Source: Cristatella mucedo (Eukaryota; Bryozoa; Phylactolaemata; Cristatellidae). From it: a DNA stretch of 64,000 nucleotides. The notes under the pieces are model-generated. The model was given only the letters and a program-made list of their open reading frames with translations. It was not told where the DNA came from and did not search any database. The stretch is taken from contig WPIO01000022.1 in NCBI GenBank assembly GCA_009760855.2, forward strand, positions 961,501-1,025,500, given 5' to 3'. This document shows positions 12,501-22,919 of the stretch, in pieces. The translations under genes and the position numbers were made by a program. Numbering within the stretch: position 1 is the stretch's first letter; each line of letters opens with the position of its first letter.

Positions 12501-15500
12501 CGGTAGTGACAGTCGCAAAAAAATCCTCATAGTACGTGGCCAGGACCACGGCACCAGCCCCACGCCTAATTCGTCAAAAAAGCACTTGACTCAAGAGTTA
12601 TTGTTGGTCAAGTTGGCTAGTTGGGTTTAGAATCTCAAACTCTGCTAGGAGACGTTACATTTGGCAGCCAGATTACGACCTTAAGCATAATGCCAGGCCA
12701 GTGAAGTACTTTTTTTTGACAAAGCCATGTCTGGTGCTAATGAAGTGGCCCAGCCAGTCACCTGATTTTAACCCTATAGAATGACTATGGAGTCATATCA
12801 AAAGGCGACTGAATCGAGCTGTTCGACCTGCATCAGTAGCCGACTTCTCAGAAAAAGTCAGGCTTCCTGAAATGTGCTACAGCAGCAGAGCATGCAGAAA
12901 CTTGTGGCTCGGCCAGATTGGGAGGGGGGTCATAAAGAATAGCGGTGGGGGAACGTCACTCTAACCACATACATACCATCAGTATATGTGTTTGTTCTTG
13001 GGCTGCCAAAAAATATTTCACATGCTACGCATCCCTTTAATACGCTTGGTATCGTAGAAAATCCTTTTATAACACGAACGAAGTAGCAGCCACAGCAGCT
13101 GCTGCCAAACTGCGAGGATTTTTGCTCGTAGTAAACTAATGGAATAACCCAAAATTCATTGCTCATTCAAAATACTAAAGTAATAACGATTATAAATTTT
13201 CAGAGCATTAAAAAACAGGTTTCCATCTAGACATTGTAAATTTACTGGGAAGGAAGCATATTCCAAGTGACCTTGGTTTTGCATTAACTATTAAGCAGCT
13301 ATTAAGCTGGTCTTACTGTCATTCAATCTGAGAACGTTAGCTGCCACCCAAATCTAGGAAAAAGTTCTTCATAAGGCATCCAAGGCTTTGTTACTAACTT
13401 TAAGTATTCTTAATTCTCTTACTCTAGCCTGCCTATCCGAACTACTTCTCACTCAGGTTAAGCACTGTATCACCACACTTCTGACTCAAACCGTTTAGCT
13501 ATAGTTTATGCATCGAACCAATCTCAGATCCTTTGGAGACCATGCCTTCAGTTCGCATGCCCCCACTGGCTGAAACTCACTCCTGACTGACGTCACAACA
13601 CCCTCTGACTTGACGTTTAAAATAAAAGCCAAAAACCCACCTCTTCCTCCCAGAATTCGCTTGAACCTTGAGAATTGTCTTTCTTGTGCTTGTGGGTATT
13701 GACACTGGCATGTTGTCGCTAACCATAGTGACATGCTTCTTTTAAAAGCATACTTAATGTGCCTATAACAAAGATTAGTTCTCTGTGGGTGCTATACAAA
13801 TGTCTTATTAAATTATCATTATTATTACATCGGGGGAAAAGTAACCGTATACAGCATGAACACTACACCGTATTTAAATTTAGCATACGATTATCTGGCG
13901 CGTACTTGCAAATGATCTGCAAAATTTAAAAAAATGTCTTATTTGCATAGCACCCAAAGAGAACTCAAACTCTACCAGGTGTTTTACATACGCCGTAAGG
14001 CTTGAGCCCACATCCTTGGTAGTTAAAGACGAGCACCTCACCCCTGGGCCAAAACAGGGAGGTGGCTGTCTGAAACGTCACTCCGCAGGGACCTCCAGTT
14101 CAACAAGCAAAAGAATGTCGGATTGCTAAGCACTTCAAAAAGAGCACGACGGACGGCACCCTTCGACGGTAGCTTAACAGGGTACCCGAAGTTCCGCGGA
14201 AGTTACGCTGAAGTTCTGGACAGCTCGAGAGCCGGCCATTTTTCTCTTAATGAGTAAGTGCTCCGAAGGACTGCACAACACTCTCGCTGTAATGACGGAC
14301 ATGCACCACGAGGCTAGCACACTTGCCTTGTTATGGTGCACTGTCATACTGGAGTACGTCTTCTCAGGAGCCAGCTCCGGTTTCTGCAAGAGAAAACAGT
14401 GTGCAAACAATGAAGCCACATGTCGTTAGTTCCGTGCTGGCCATTTGATGCGACACTATCAATGAGCATATACAAACTTATGAATCCTCTGAGTAAAGAA
14501 TGCAATCTCAACCCAGATTTTCCTCCAGGTCAACAGGGCACGAACGCATAATCCATAATAATAATGCATTTGATATGTAGCACCCTCAGAGAACTCAAAT
14601 CTATTTCTAGGCACTTTACATTTGCTGCAAAGGAAGCACGATCGAATGGTTAGTGGTAGCATGCTCAATAAACAACAGGAATAGCCTGGTTAGGGGGTGA
14701 CATGCACAGGGTCAGCATGCAAGTTTGGTTAGTGGCAGCATATATGTATAATATAGGTATAATCCATAAATTATATGCCCATTATAGAACCTGTCTACGA
14801 GTGCATGGTGATTGCAAAAACTTAGCTAATCAATCGCTACAATTATTCTGAATGTACGACTGAATGTGTGAATCTGTCCCAGGAAAAGGAAGTCGCTGCT
14901 CATTCGCTAGCCAGAGCTGACCGTTTGGAAGAGAGCCCATGCAACTGACTAACGGGATGAGAGCCGGCGTAATTTGCACATATGAATTTGAATAAAAAAA
15001 AAAGTGCTCAAAGATGCCAGTGCTTCACATTCCAGTCTCTCTTCAAGATATGAAGAAAATTACCAAGGAAGACTTCGTTTTCGAACAACAATTCTCTTTT
15101 GATAAGAATGTATTTCGATCAAAAAAAAACCCAGTGAGCCGAAGATATTGCCAAACTATCACAGACAACAACAAGCGAGAAAGACAAACAACAGAGGAGG
15201 CCAATAAGCATTTCAAATGTAGCAACAAGAGACCTAAAAAGGAAGCCAACAAGCATGAGTGCACGATTCCACATCCAAAATTTCAGCTTGGCAAATCCAA
15301 TTATGATATAATGTGATTTTAATGCATCTTTGCCAGCAATAATAATAGTAGCTACAATATTAATTACAATAACAATAACAGTTCAATAACCTATTTATGC
15401 GGAATTCTAATAGAAATAAATTCCATTCTAGGCACTTCATACAGGCTGAAGCGGGAGAGAAATCGAGAGGAAACTACACAATAATGAAGAGAGAGAGAGA

Positions 15501-18500
15501 CAAAGAGAAAGAGAGACAGACAGAGAACCGAAAGGGACAGATTAAGAGAGAAAACAGACATAAAAAATATAATACTTTTGTATAGTGCCTTAAGGGAACC
15601 TACTCTCTTGTCAGGCGCTTCACATATGCCACGGGGCTCGACCCCACGACCTCGGCCAGACCTTGGTAGTGGCGAGCACCTTAACCACTGGGCCAAACCA
15701 GCGCAGACACACACACACACACACACACAGACACACACACACACCACACTCAAGCATGTATACATATGCATGCACTTACATTCGAAATAAACAGAAAGTA
15801 AGAAATTTATAAGAAAAGACGATTGCACTTCGGCAGGTGCAGACAGTCGATCCCAAAATGAAACCAAACTGCATTATTGCTTTTTTAGCATGGCTGCTAT
15901 GGTCACCAGGGCACCTGCACTTTAGCATAGTGCAGCACCGAGTATTATATTATACTATATTATATAGTGTTATATTACATTCAATACAAATAACCATACC
16001 TGCAGCTCAGCAGCCACCTTGGAAGGAACGCTTGCATATTTTTCCGACCTCCACAGTGCTTTTATCGGTCCGGTGGCCGTTGCAGACGACGGGCGATTTT
16101 CGATGGCTACCGATTGCTGAGCAGCTTTGTATTCTCTCTGAATGCGTCGCATACGCTTGACATTCTCTTCAATGTGATTCTTGGACTGCTTTGCTAAAAT
16201 AACGACCGTGCAATCAAGGAAAGTGGTCACGACATGGACATCGTGCAGCACCGCGGTGGGTTGCTACCGATCGCGCCACCAGACAACCAAGCGTGACAAC
16301 AAGCTTGGGGTAGCAGGGGAAACAATGAAGGACGAATTTCAACAATTAGCAGCAACAAGCAGGCCAGAGAATGAGAAACCGCGGGCTTAGCACACCCTAC
16401 AGCAAGCATATTATTACGCCTCCAGCCAGCACCGACATTTACTTCCAGCATGGCCCGAGAAAACGATTCGTATAATTGGCTCCTGTGCTAGTTGGTCCTT
16501 TGCTGGTTGCCAAGAAGTCATTGAAGCGGCAGCACACTTTTTAAATTGGGTGCCTGAGTTGCCGACACACAAAGCAATTCCAAACGGGCTACTCTATTAC
16601 AGAGATATCTTCATAGGTTTCCAGTCCAGCGACATTTTGAGCTAGATTTCCTGCACGAAATCATTTCAAAACACTTCTCCGGGTCCATAAAAGTCACAGC
16701 GGTCACGGCATTTTCCTAGCTATATATGGTAGGCTCAAGAATACAAGCCTTCGAGATATGGTAGGTCCAAGAATACAAGCCTTCTAGATATGGTAGGCTC
16801 AAGAATACAAGCCTTCTAGATATGGTAGGCTCGAGATATGGAAGGCTCAAGAATACAAGCCTTCGAGATATGGAAGGCTCAAGAATACAAGCCTTCGAGA
16901 TATGGAAGGCTCAAGAATACAAGCCTTCGAGATATGGTAGGCTCAAGAATACAAGCCTTCTAGATATGGTAGGCTCAAGAATACAAGCCTTCGAGATATG
17001 GAAGGCTCAAGAATACAAGCCTTCGAGATATGGAAGGGAGCCTTCGAGATATGGAAGGCTCAAGAATACAAGCCTTCGAGATATGGAAGGCTCAAGAATA
17101 CAAGCCTTCGAGATATGGAAGGCTCAAGAATACAAGCCTTCGAGATATGGAAGGCTCAAGAATACAAGCCTTCGAGATATGGAAGGCTCAAGAATACAAG
17201 CCTTCGAGATATGGAAGGCTCAAGAATACAAGCCTTCTAGATATGGTAGGTCCAAGAATACAAGCCTTCTAGATATGGTAGGCTCAAGAATACATGCCTT
17301 CTAGATATGGAAGGCTCAAGAATACAAGCCTTCTAGATATGGTAGGTCCAAGAATACAAGCCTTCTAGATATGGTAGGTCCAAGAATACAAGCTACTTCT
17401 AGATATGGTAGGCTCAAGAATACAAGCCTTCTAGATATGGTAGGCTCAAGAATACAAGCTACTTCTAGATATGGAAGGCTCAAGAATACAAGCTACTTCT
17501 AGATGCCGTCGATCCTCAGGTTCCAGGTTAGACTAGTTCTAAAAATAAAACCTTAGCTGATTTCACAGTTTCATTTGTATAGCAGCAGAACAGCCTTAAC
17601 GTCCATCACCACTGCTTACAGTTTGCAATACAGGATTGCCCACTGCAGGATTCAAACCCTCGACCTCGGTCGTGAAGAGCACGAACCTTAATAATAATAA
17701 TAATAATAATAATGTACTTGATAAAGCGCCCTCAGAGAACTTAATCTCTCTCTAGGCGCTTTACATTTGCTGTAAAGTGAAATGCAATTGAATGGTAAGT
17801 AAAATCATGCTTGAAAAACAAACAACATGAATAACATGGTTAGAGGTGACGTGCAGATGGTCAGCATGCAAATGTGGTTAGTGGCAGCATGCACAGTGCC
17901 AGCACTCATAAGCACATCAAGGACGAATCACAGGGACCCACTAAATGCTGTCCTAAATAGGCGTGTTTTTAGGTTCCTTTTAAATGTGGTTAGGTCAGGG
18001 GATGTTCTGACGCAGGTCGGGAGGGAGTTCCAGGCTTTGGGAGCATATGAACTAAATGCACGGTCTCTAAAGGATTTAAGGTTTGTACGAGGTATTTCTA
18101 GACTGTTGGATTATGCTACGGTATTCCTTACCAGAGTTTCTGTGCAGTGGGCGACCTGCTTGTAGCACTGGTTTGAACTTGTAACCGGCATGAAGACATG
18201 CGTTGCCAATTACACACTGTCTAGTATTTAGTTCGGTGTGGCAGCGATCGACCGGAAGGGAGTCCACCGATGGCTTTACCATTGGAAAACTGACATCGGA
18301 AAAGCACAACAAAAACAGCAGAGCCATAAAAAAAGAATCCAGTCTGAAAATCCATGTTTTACCGTCCAGCAGCTTCAGAAGGCAGGCCAGCCAGGAGTAG
18401 GCAGATACAGGAGTGGACGAGGTGGGGTGGAGTGAAAAACTAAGCTGATGATAAATATGTATAAATATCAATGCCAATGATCTGCTTCTTCCAGAACAGC

Positions 18501-20136
18501 AGCACATAGAAGGCCACTGTAGCACATAGCAAACCAACTAAAGTTAAATATGGCATCGTTTGTTCATAAAGCAATGTCAGATCTGCTATGGGCATAGTGG
18601 TCATAGTAGGCATTTCAACATGGTCCCCAGCATATGTTTATATTTACATAAATAAATAAAAACATGCTTCAGTCATCTTTTTAGCATAGTGTTTTTGGCT
18701 TTGATAGTTAATGGTTGTATGTTTTTGGATTTATGGCTTACCCTTTATTGGTTAGAATTTTGATTTTTTGGGTTTGAGTTTTGAGTTTAGGTCTTAGGGT
18801 TTCGCATTTTGGCATTCGAGAGAAACTCTAAATGGAAAACATGACTAAAACGTGCTTATTTAGCATAAATATAAACATACGCTAGCTACCATGTTGAACA
18901 GCTTGCTATAAGCACTGTGCCCATAGTACATCTGACATTGCTGTATGAACAAACAGCACCGTATTAGCTGAGCAAACACATCTGGCACTCTTTCACCTAC
19001 GGCTATGTGACTAATTCACGTGACCACTGAACCACAACGTTGCATGCCAGCATAGCCGTTACATCCCATCAGAATACCACGAGATGACCATTGGCTAAGG
19101 GTCCTACACTTAAGGTATTTCAGACTCATCGACGGAACAACATAAACCTTCTCGATGCACCACTAAAGGCATAGAGTCGTTATCTTTCTGCAATCATAAA
19201 TACTACTGGCAAAAGTTCTAGATCTGGCCTAAACATTCTGACTGATTCGACTGTTCTCTCGGTAATTACAAAACCGTTACTGTCCAAATGGGCTGGGCGT
19301 ATATCGACTATATACATTCACTACTACATCACAACAAGTGTGACTCACAATCTCACAGCATTTGCTGGGTCCTTGTGATTTGACCTTTGTGTGCGTATGC
19401 GTACTAAAACTTTGCATGCCATCACTAACCGTATTTGCATGTTGACACTTTGCATATTACCACCCTAACCATATTTTACTAGTAACCATATGATCATGCT
19501 TCCTCTACAGCATAAGTGCATGGAAAGAGACTTAGTTCTCTGAGAGCGCTACACAAATGTATTATTATTATTACTACTATTATTATTATTATTATTATTA
19601 TACTGTGCAATCTAACACAGTACATCCACTTTAAATTAAATTTCGGTACACGACAGAAGTAACCGCAGGCCAGCAGTTACAAGCCCGCGATCTATAAGGT
19701 CGCTTGAAATTATATTCCGACGAGGACAGTGAGGGGATGCGAGAGCAGCGAATGCTGACGCACAGGAAGAGAATGCCGCACGTGTGCAGCTGCGGAATAG
19801 AGGCTGAGTCATGTTGCTGTCCATTACCAGGCACCTACTAAAGGGCTTTAGGCGTCGATCGGGTCAGCGACGGCTAAGAAATAAACCTGAGAGTGTCGGT
19901 ACAGAGACAAAGAGACAGCTGCCGCTATATGTGAAGCGCTTACGTTGTCTCCTGGCCGATGACGGCGCTCCGAAAGCGAATCCCTCAGCAATGAGCTGGC
20001 CGATAGTACCCTGCTTGCCTTGCGATGCGTACTCGGCCGCTTCCGGTCGGACCCTGGATGCATTTTTGCCGAATGGCTCGTCTCTTGACGCGTCTCTGTA
20101 GCTGTTCGGGGCAAGCGCTAATCCGAATGCAGCCAT
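6403..20136 (-). CDS. enkd1: Enkurin domain-containing protein 1 (ENKD1-like), 7 coding exons
   Basis: Coding exons, in transcript order, are 20136-19944, 16193-16000, 14383-14327, 10115-9960, 9862-9693, 9418-9282 and 6560-6403. Joined, they give 355 codons including stop, close to vertebrate ENKD1 (about 350 residues). An in-frame TGA lies four codons before the ATG, which fixes the start. Order of recognisable parts: an N-terminal ENVKRMRRIQREY...PIKALWRSEKY block, a YLRAHSRTG motif, an ENADFVKINGIAA block with RRSPRAAALEEQQ, then PTYLQKRREQW, TPDPDMPPGHRPMPPEER, and the enkurin C-terminus ending AIKVFSRPKVFIKID. All have clear counterparts in ENKD1. The family is known as a centriole, cilium and microtubule-associated protein; function here is inferred by homology. 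Every intron phase matches across its junction. Introns carry SINEs, LINEs, a Tc1 relic and a minisatellite. Confidence 0.93.
8143..8409 (-). other. Unassigned 88-codon ORF inside enkd1 intron 6
   Basis: Same strand as enkd1. It starts MANLVSLLSVEFACILGLLQ and carries an ELVQKVETIKGQTLDLA helix-like stretch, then GGMSLPPGRLSGAHQLGPQP. I recognise no family. It could be a chance ORF, an alternative exon (a CTGCTGCAG acceptor lies inside it) or part of a nested gene. The rest of intron 6 (6561-9281) shows no other coding signal that I can support. Confidence 0.2.
9282..9418 (-). CDS. enkd1: enkd1 exon 6, start of enkurin domain
   Basis: Completes the Tyr codon of PTYLQKRREQW, then EHEKEERVRN, TPDPDMPPGHRPMPPEER and QQTLDMLHK. 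Acceptor GTTGTAG and donor A|GTGAGT. A second AG six bases further in gives the wrong phase and is rejected. Confidence 0.93.
9693..9862 (-). CDS. enkd1: enkd1 exon 5
   Basis: Encodes LCRLRENADFVKINGIAASQ then RRSPRAAALEEQQREKVASY and ends GTVPT plus two bases. Acceptor CTGCGCAG, donor TA|GTACGT. The 97-bp intron before it is the shortest of the gene. An extended reading would hit TAG exactly at the donor. Confidence 0.92.
9960..10115 (-). CDS. enkd1: enkd1 exon 4
   Basis: Fifty-two codons starting ETANTPRPRSASSSYLRAHS and ending SRAGSCDN. Acceptor CTCTTGCAG, donor AAC|GTAAGC, phase 0/0. LRAHS matches the family motif. Confidence 0.9.
11255..11400 (-). mobile_element. tRNA-derived SINE, family 2
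   Basis: The minus strand gives a B-box GGCTTCGAATCC with CTGCAGTGGGCGATCC behind it and a GATAGCCGTAATGGCTCTC-like body. It sits in enkd1 intron 3. Confidence 0.65.
12030..12880 (+). pseudogene. Tc1/mariner transposase relic
   Basis: Shortly before 12,220 a frame reads WQCSEGTTNNIRREWRLKSE. At about 12,750-12,830 the frame WPSQSPDFNPIE-stop-LWSHIKRRLNRA matches the conserved end of the Tc1 DDE domain (SPDxNPIE), with a stop right after the catalytic Glu. Frameshifts separate the parts. No terminal repeats were found. It lies in enkd1 intron 3 on the opposite strand. Confidence 0.7.
13370..13835 (+). mobile_element. CR1/L2-like LINE 3' end
   Basis: This shares with 33.1-33.4 kb the sequence around ACTCCTGACTGACGTCACAA and the end of the reverse transcriptase ORF, then a 3' untranslated part. 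It ends with TTAGTTCTCTGTGGGTGCTATACAAATG and an ATT-rich tail. No frame is open. Confidence 0.7.
13930..14075 (-). mobile_element. tRNA-derived SINE, family 1
   Basis: The minus strand shows CTGTTTTGGCCCAGGGGTGA (A-box region), GGGCTCAAGCC (B-box), then the tail from AACACCTGGTAGAGTTTGAG to GGGTGCTATGCAAATAAG. Confidence 0.7.
14327..14383 (-). CDS. enkd1: enkd1 exon 3 (57 bp) with a GC donor
   Basis: Nineteen codons, KPELAPEKTYSSMTVHHNK, phase 0 on both sides. The acceptor is CTCTTGCAG. The donor is AAG|GCAAGT, the standard consensus for the rare GC-AG intron class; no GT donor in phase lies nearby. Confidence 0.75.
14555..14745 (-). mobile_element. CR1/L2-like LINE 3' tail
   Basis: About 190 bp beginning with an ATAATAATG tail, TAGCACCCTCAGAGAACTCA and the downstream block around GGTTAGTGGTAGCATGCTCA. 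It lacks reverse transcriptase sequence. Confidence 0.8.
15575..15705 (-). mobile_element. tRNA-derived SINE, family 1 (best copy)
   Basis: The minus strand has CTGGTTTGGCCCAGTGGTTA (A-box), GGGGTCGAGCCCC (good B-box), then GTGAAGCGCCTGACAAGAGA and a terminal GGCACTATACAAAAGTATTA. The head is tRNA-like; the tail matches the local LINE 3' end. Confidence 0.85.
15706..15745. repeat. (CA)n microsatellite
   Basis: CACACA run with two interruptions (CAGA), directly next to the SINE. It lies in enkd1 intron 2. Confidence 0.95.
16000..16193 (-). CDS. enkd1: enkd1 exon 2
   Basis: Encodes KQSKNHIEENVKRMRRIQRE, then a GPIKALWRSEKYASVPSKVA block, strongly like ENKD1. Acceptor TTATTTTAG, donor CAG|GTATGG. 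Enters in phase 1 and leaves in phase 0. Confidence 0.92.
16725..17505. repeat. 32-bp minisatellite, about 24 copies
   Basis: The monomer, in two pieces, is GATATGGTAGGCTCAAGA + ATACAAGCCTTCTA. Two linked variants occur: CTAG with GGTA, mostly at the flanks, and CGAG with GGAA, filling the centre (about 16,830-17,230). One copy is truncated at about 17,035 and the last copies have AGCTACTTCTAG. Three monomers equal 32 codons, so one strand stays open in all frames and yields a spurious repetitive ORF. It lies in enkd1 intron 1. Confidence 0.97.
17565..17690 (-). mobile_element. tRNA-derived SINE, family 2
   Basis: The minus strand has AGGTCGAGGGTTTGAATCCT (B-box) then GCAGTGGGCAATCC. The 3' end on the plus strand starts TTTGTATAGCAGCAGAACAG. 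It is followed directly by an (AAT)n run and a LINE tail. Confidence 0.65.
17690..18160 (-). mobile_element. CR1/L2-like LINE 3' part
   Basis: Starts with the (AAT)n tail, then CTTGATAAAGCGCCCTCAGA and the whole 3' untranslated part (GGTTAGTGGCAGCATGCACA), then the end of the reverse transcriptase ORF (minus strand ...CCTGGAACTCCC...). It ends near 18,160 and the rest of the element is missing. Confidence 0.8.
19330..19602 (+). mobile_element. CR1/L2-like LINE 3' tail
   Basis: A 3' untranslated LINE tail ending AGACTTAGTTCTCTGAGAGC, GCTACACAAATG and an ATT run (19561-19600). It lies in enkd1 intron 1, near exon 1. Confidence 0.7.
19944..20136 (-). CDS. enkd1: enkd1 exon 1 (start codon)
   Basis: Starts MAAFGLALAPNSYRDASRDE and ends ...SSARRQ plus one base (phase 1), with donor C|GTAAGC. 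An in-frame TGA 12 bases upstream supports this ATG. The N-terminus is poorly conserved in the family, so homology is weak here. Phase and position fit the next exon, giving RRQPKQSKNHIEEN across the junction. Confidence 0.75.
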
Positions 20137-21290
20137 ACGGCGTCCTCAGATGACAAGTCACACCCTGGATATGGGTGGGGAGTCGCGATGGATTCAAAAT
20201 TACAACGACCCAGCAGGACGACTTGGCTCCAAAATTATGGCAGTAATATTATGCAGTCGATATGATCCAATGATGTCCAACTGCCGCCGCCTGTCCACGA
20301 GCGGTGAGCGGCGACGTTAGAAGTGCGCGTGGAGCGCAGCGCCAAACCAAACCAAACTGACGAGGGATTCTATCGAACATCAGGTGTAATCAGCAGTCAC
20401 CGGTGTTATCTAGAGCTTTAAAAAGATTTACATTGAATTTCAAGAAAATTTATATATTTTATTTATTTTATTGCATTCACGTTGTTAGTTAACGCTTTTA
20501 AATAATCTCACAAGAGGGAACAGGCTATCCAAGTGGTTGATGCCCCCAACAAGTTCCATGACAACCGGTTGCTTGGTCCGCGGTCCAATGCGCGTGGTTC
20601 AACGGAGGGGCGTTGACTGTGTAGATTGACAGCAAGAACACAGCATTTATATTGGCACTATCAATTAGGAATTTTTTCGTATAAAATTGTACCTGAAATT
20701 CAGTTGACGCAAAACCTTGCTCTTGTAACCTGACAGGCTGGACGCACGCCAAAGCCGAGACACTAGTCACCCCGCCGGCGTCGTATCGCAGCCAAAGCCC
20801 AGAGGCGATAGGGGTTGCAGCGACCCGGTGCGCAGAGCCACGCGAGCTTGCTGCGTGCGGTACGGCGTAGCACCGCTCGCACTTGCAGCGCGCGGTGGAA
20901 TTGAGTTACGACAGCGGCGAGTGCTCTGCGTGCGCTCGACACGCGGTGGAATTGAGCTGGGGCGGAAGTATAATACTTTTAAAGAGTATACAGTAAGTGA
21001 TGGAATGTGCGAGTGACCACGAGTCGTTACAGGGTCGTGGACTCAAAAACCCGTCGCTACACCGATCTTGCATGGGCTGCCACGCCTATGTGCGACGGTA
21101 GCATACGCTACCACATCCGAGCGGAACTTGAGATACGGCCCAACCGTTGGGAGAAAAAGGGACTAGCGGGACCTTCCCCTGACCTAATAGTTGATCAGCT
21201 AATCTTAATCTTAATAGATATTGAATGTGGGATCTTCACTCTGTCATCCAGTCACCGACGTAAGTGAGCTCCGGGAGCAGCGTCGTCTAA
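20137..21290. other. Spacer upstream of enkd1; GC-rich unassigned block
   Basis: The first few hundred bases should hold the enkd1 promoter and 5' UTR. I see GC-rich sequence at 20,270-20,370 but no clear TATA box. At 20,760-21,000 a second GC-rich block contains CGCGGTGGAATTGAG twice, about 53 bases apart. Short plus-strand ORFs (about 20,828-21,267) have no recognisable family. It might be a repeat or the promoter side of an unannotated transcript. Confidence 0.35.
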
Positions 21291-21299
21291 GCGACCCGG

Positions 21300-21695
21300 G
21301 TTTTGCGGATACCCTGTGCATGTCACATGCGCACTTAGTTCGTATGCGCCCAAAGCCTGGAACTCCCTCCCAACTTACGTCAGAACATCCCCTGACTTGA
21401 CCACATTTAAAAATAACTTAAAAAACCTATTTAGGACAGCATTTAGTTGGTCCCTGTGATTCGTCCTTAATGTGCTTATGCATGCTGACGCTCTGCATGC
21501 TTGCCACTAACCACATTTGCATGCAGACCCTGCGCATGTCACCTCTAACCATTTTATTCATGTTGTTTATCAAGCATGATAATAATCACCATTCAATTGC
21601 GTTTCCCCTTTGCAGCAGATGTAAAGCGCCTAGAAAGAGATTTATTTCTCTGAGGGTGCTTTATCAAGTGCATTATTATTATTATTATTATACTC
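21300..21695 (+). mobile_element. CR1/L2-like LINE 3' end
   Basis: It reads GTTCGTATGCGCCCAAAGCC, TGGAACTCCCTCCC and ACATTTAAAAATAACTTAAA, then the 3' untranslated part, GTAAAGCGCCTAGAAAGAGA, TTTCTCTGAGGGTGCTTTATC and an (ATT)n tail. This is one of the cleanest tails in the window. Confidence 0.85.
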
Positions 21696-22194
21696 TCCCT
21701 GGGTAACTCTTAATTAACACTACAGCCTCGAGCCACGTATTTCCCAACAAATTCCAGGAGAATTAAAAAATTAAAAACAGCAGCGAAAGAATCTGTACAA
21801 GCAAGTGCACAAAAAAGCGAAACAGGAGAAGCAAACGCTCTAGCAAGAAAGAAGGAGCAGCAGGCGTCGCTGCGATACAAACCGAATCGATTGCATGAGA
21901 ACGCGCGCGTGCACTTGCGCAAAACTTGTGGGTACACTTGAGAAATAATTCTGTTCAATATGCAATACCGATTAGAGCTTCGCGCCGCCAATTTCCTGTG
22001 GATTTCAGGTTTATTCCAGCGGATTGCTATAGTACTAGCAAGGGTCTTTGGAGCCAATTCGCATAGAACGCGAGAGCGTAGTGGCGCGAAATTTGTTAGG
22101 TACATTATATCAACCGTATACCAAAATACTCACTCGAAATTCTAACCTCGCGTGGCTGATTTCTGGTTAATCCTTGCTTAAATTAGATTTGATT

Positions 22195-22430
22195 GCCATG
22201 GATTGATAGCCCAGGAAGTAAGGTGCTCGCTGTTGACATCGCGGGTTCGAATCCTGCAGTGGGCGATCAATAGCAGTTATGATAGCCAATAAGGCTCTTC
22301 AGAACTGTGGTTACCTTGGCTACCCGACTGTCCGATCCCAGTGTGACTTTGTGCCTCCCTATGCGTTAATCGCCTTGAGTGAGGTCAAAACCCATAGCTG
22401 TAGCCGAAAAAGAAGCCACATATGAAAATT
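22195..22430 (+). mobile_element. tRNA-derived SINE, family 2 (best copy)
   Basis: It has an A-box region TAGCCCAGGAAGTAAGGTGC, a B-box GCGGGTTCGAATCC, the family core GATAGCCAATAAGGCTCTTC and a tail with GATCCCAGTGTGACTTTGTG. Confidence 0.8.
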
Positions 22431-22639
22431 ATGAAGAAACGTTGTGCTAAATTCATGCCAGCGATTAAGTCTGTATGGCTACACTTCTGCCTGCAACCGG
22501 AACGCAGTGGCTTCGGGAGGCTGCGACTTGTGCAGCGAAAAGCAATGTTTCCTACTGTCAAAAATTGATCACGAGATCTACACTTCAGAATAAATACTAG
22601 AGCCCGGTGTTATCTCGGTATACATTATATTCTTTTACA

Positions 22640-22875
22640 AGGGTATCTCATGTTGTCTGGTTGGTTGAAGTGCCACCTAGCTCGATTAAAAACGATTGCT
22701 TCCTTCCCAAGTCCAGCGTTCGAACTCTCGATCGCCTACCGCTATCAATCCTGCTCTTTGGTCTCGTTCCGATGAGTGAAGTAGTTACGAAAGCTCTACG
22801 AAACAGGAAACAGCTTAGCTCATTGTGAATCACACTGGGATTTGGCCGTTTTATAATAGTGAACAGTGGCACTCT
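22640..22875 (-). mobile_element. SINE, family 2-related
   Basis: The minus strand has a B-box-like GAGAGTTCGAACGC preceded by GATAGCGGTAGGCGATC and a CCCAGTGTGATTCACAATGA segment also found at 22.35 kb in the + copy. The modules are in a different order, so it may be a sister family. Confidence 0.45.
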
Positions 22876-22919
22876 AAATCAGTGAGATTTTGACAGCGCT
22901 TGAGGTTATTAGCATTTCC

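Noticed and set aside
16822..17304. 160-codon repetitive ORF
   Set aside because: Product of the 32-bp minisatellite; the same peptide appears from all frames of one strand.
16725..17505. CRISPR-like array
   Set aside because: Repeats are directly adjacent with no unique spacers, and the DNA is from an animal.
22195..22430. tRNA gene suggested by perfect B-boxes (also 4.3, 15.6 and 30.4 kb)
   Set aside because: The same unit recurs with a non-tRNA body and tail, and no cloverleaf closes; these are SINEs.
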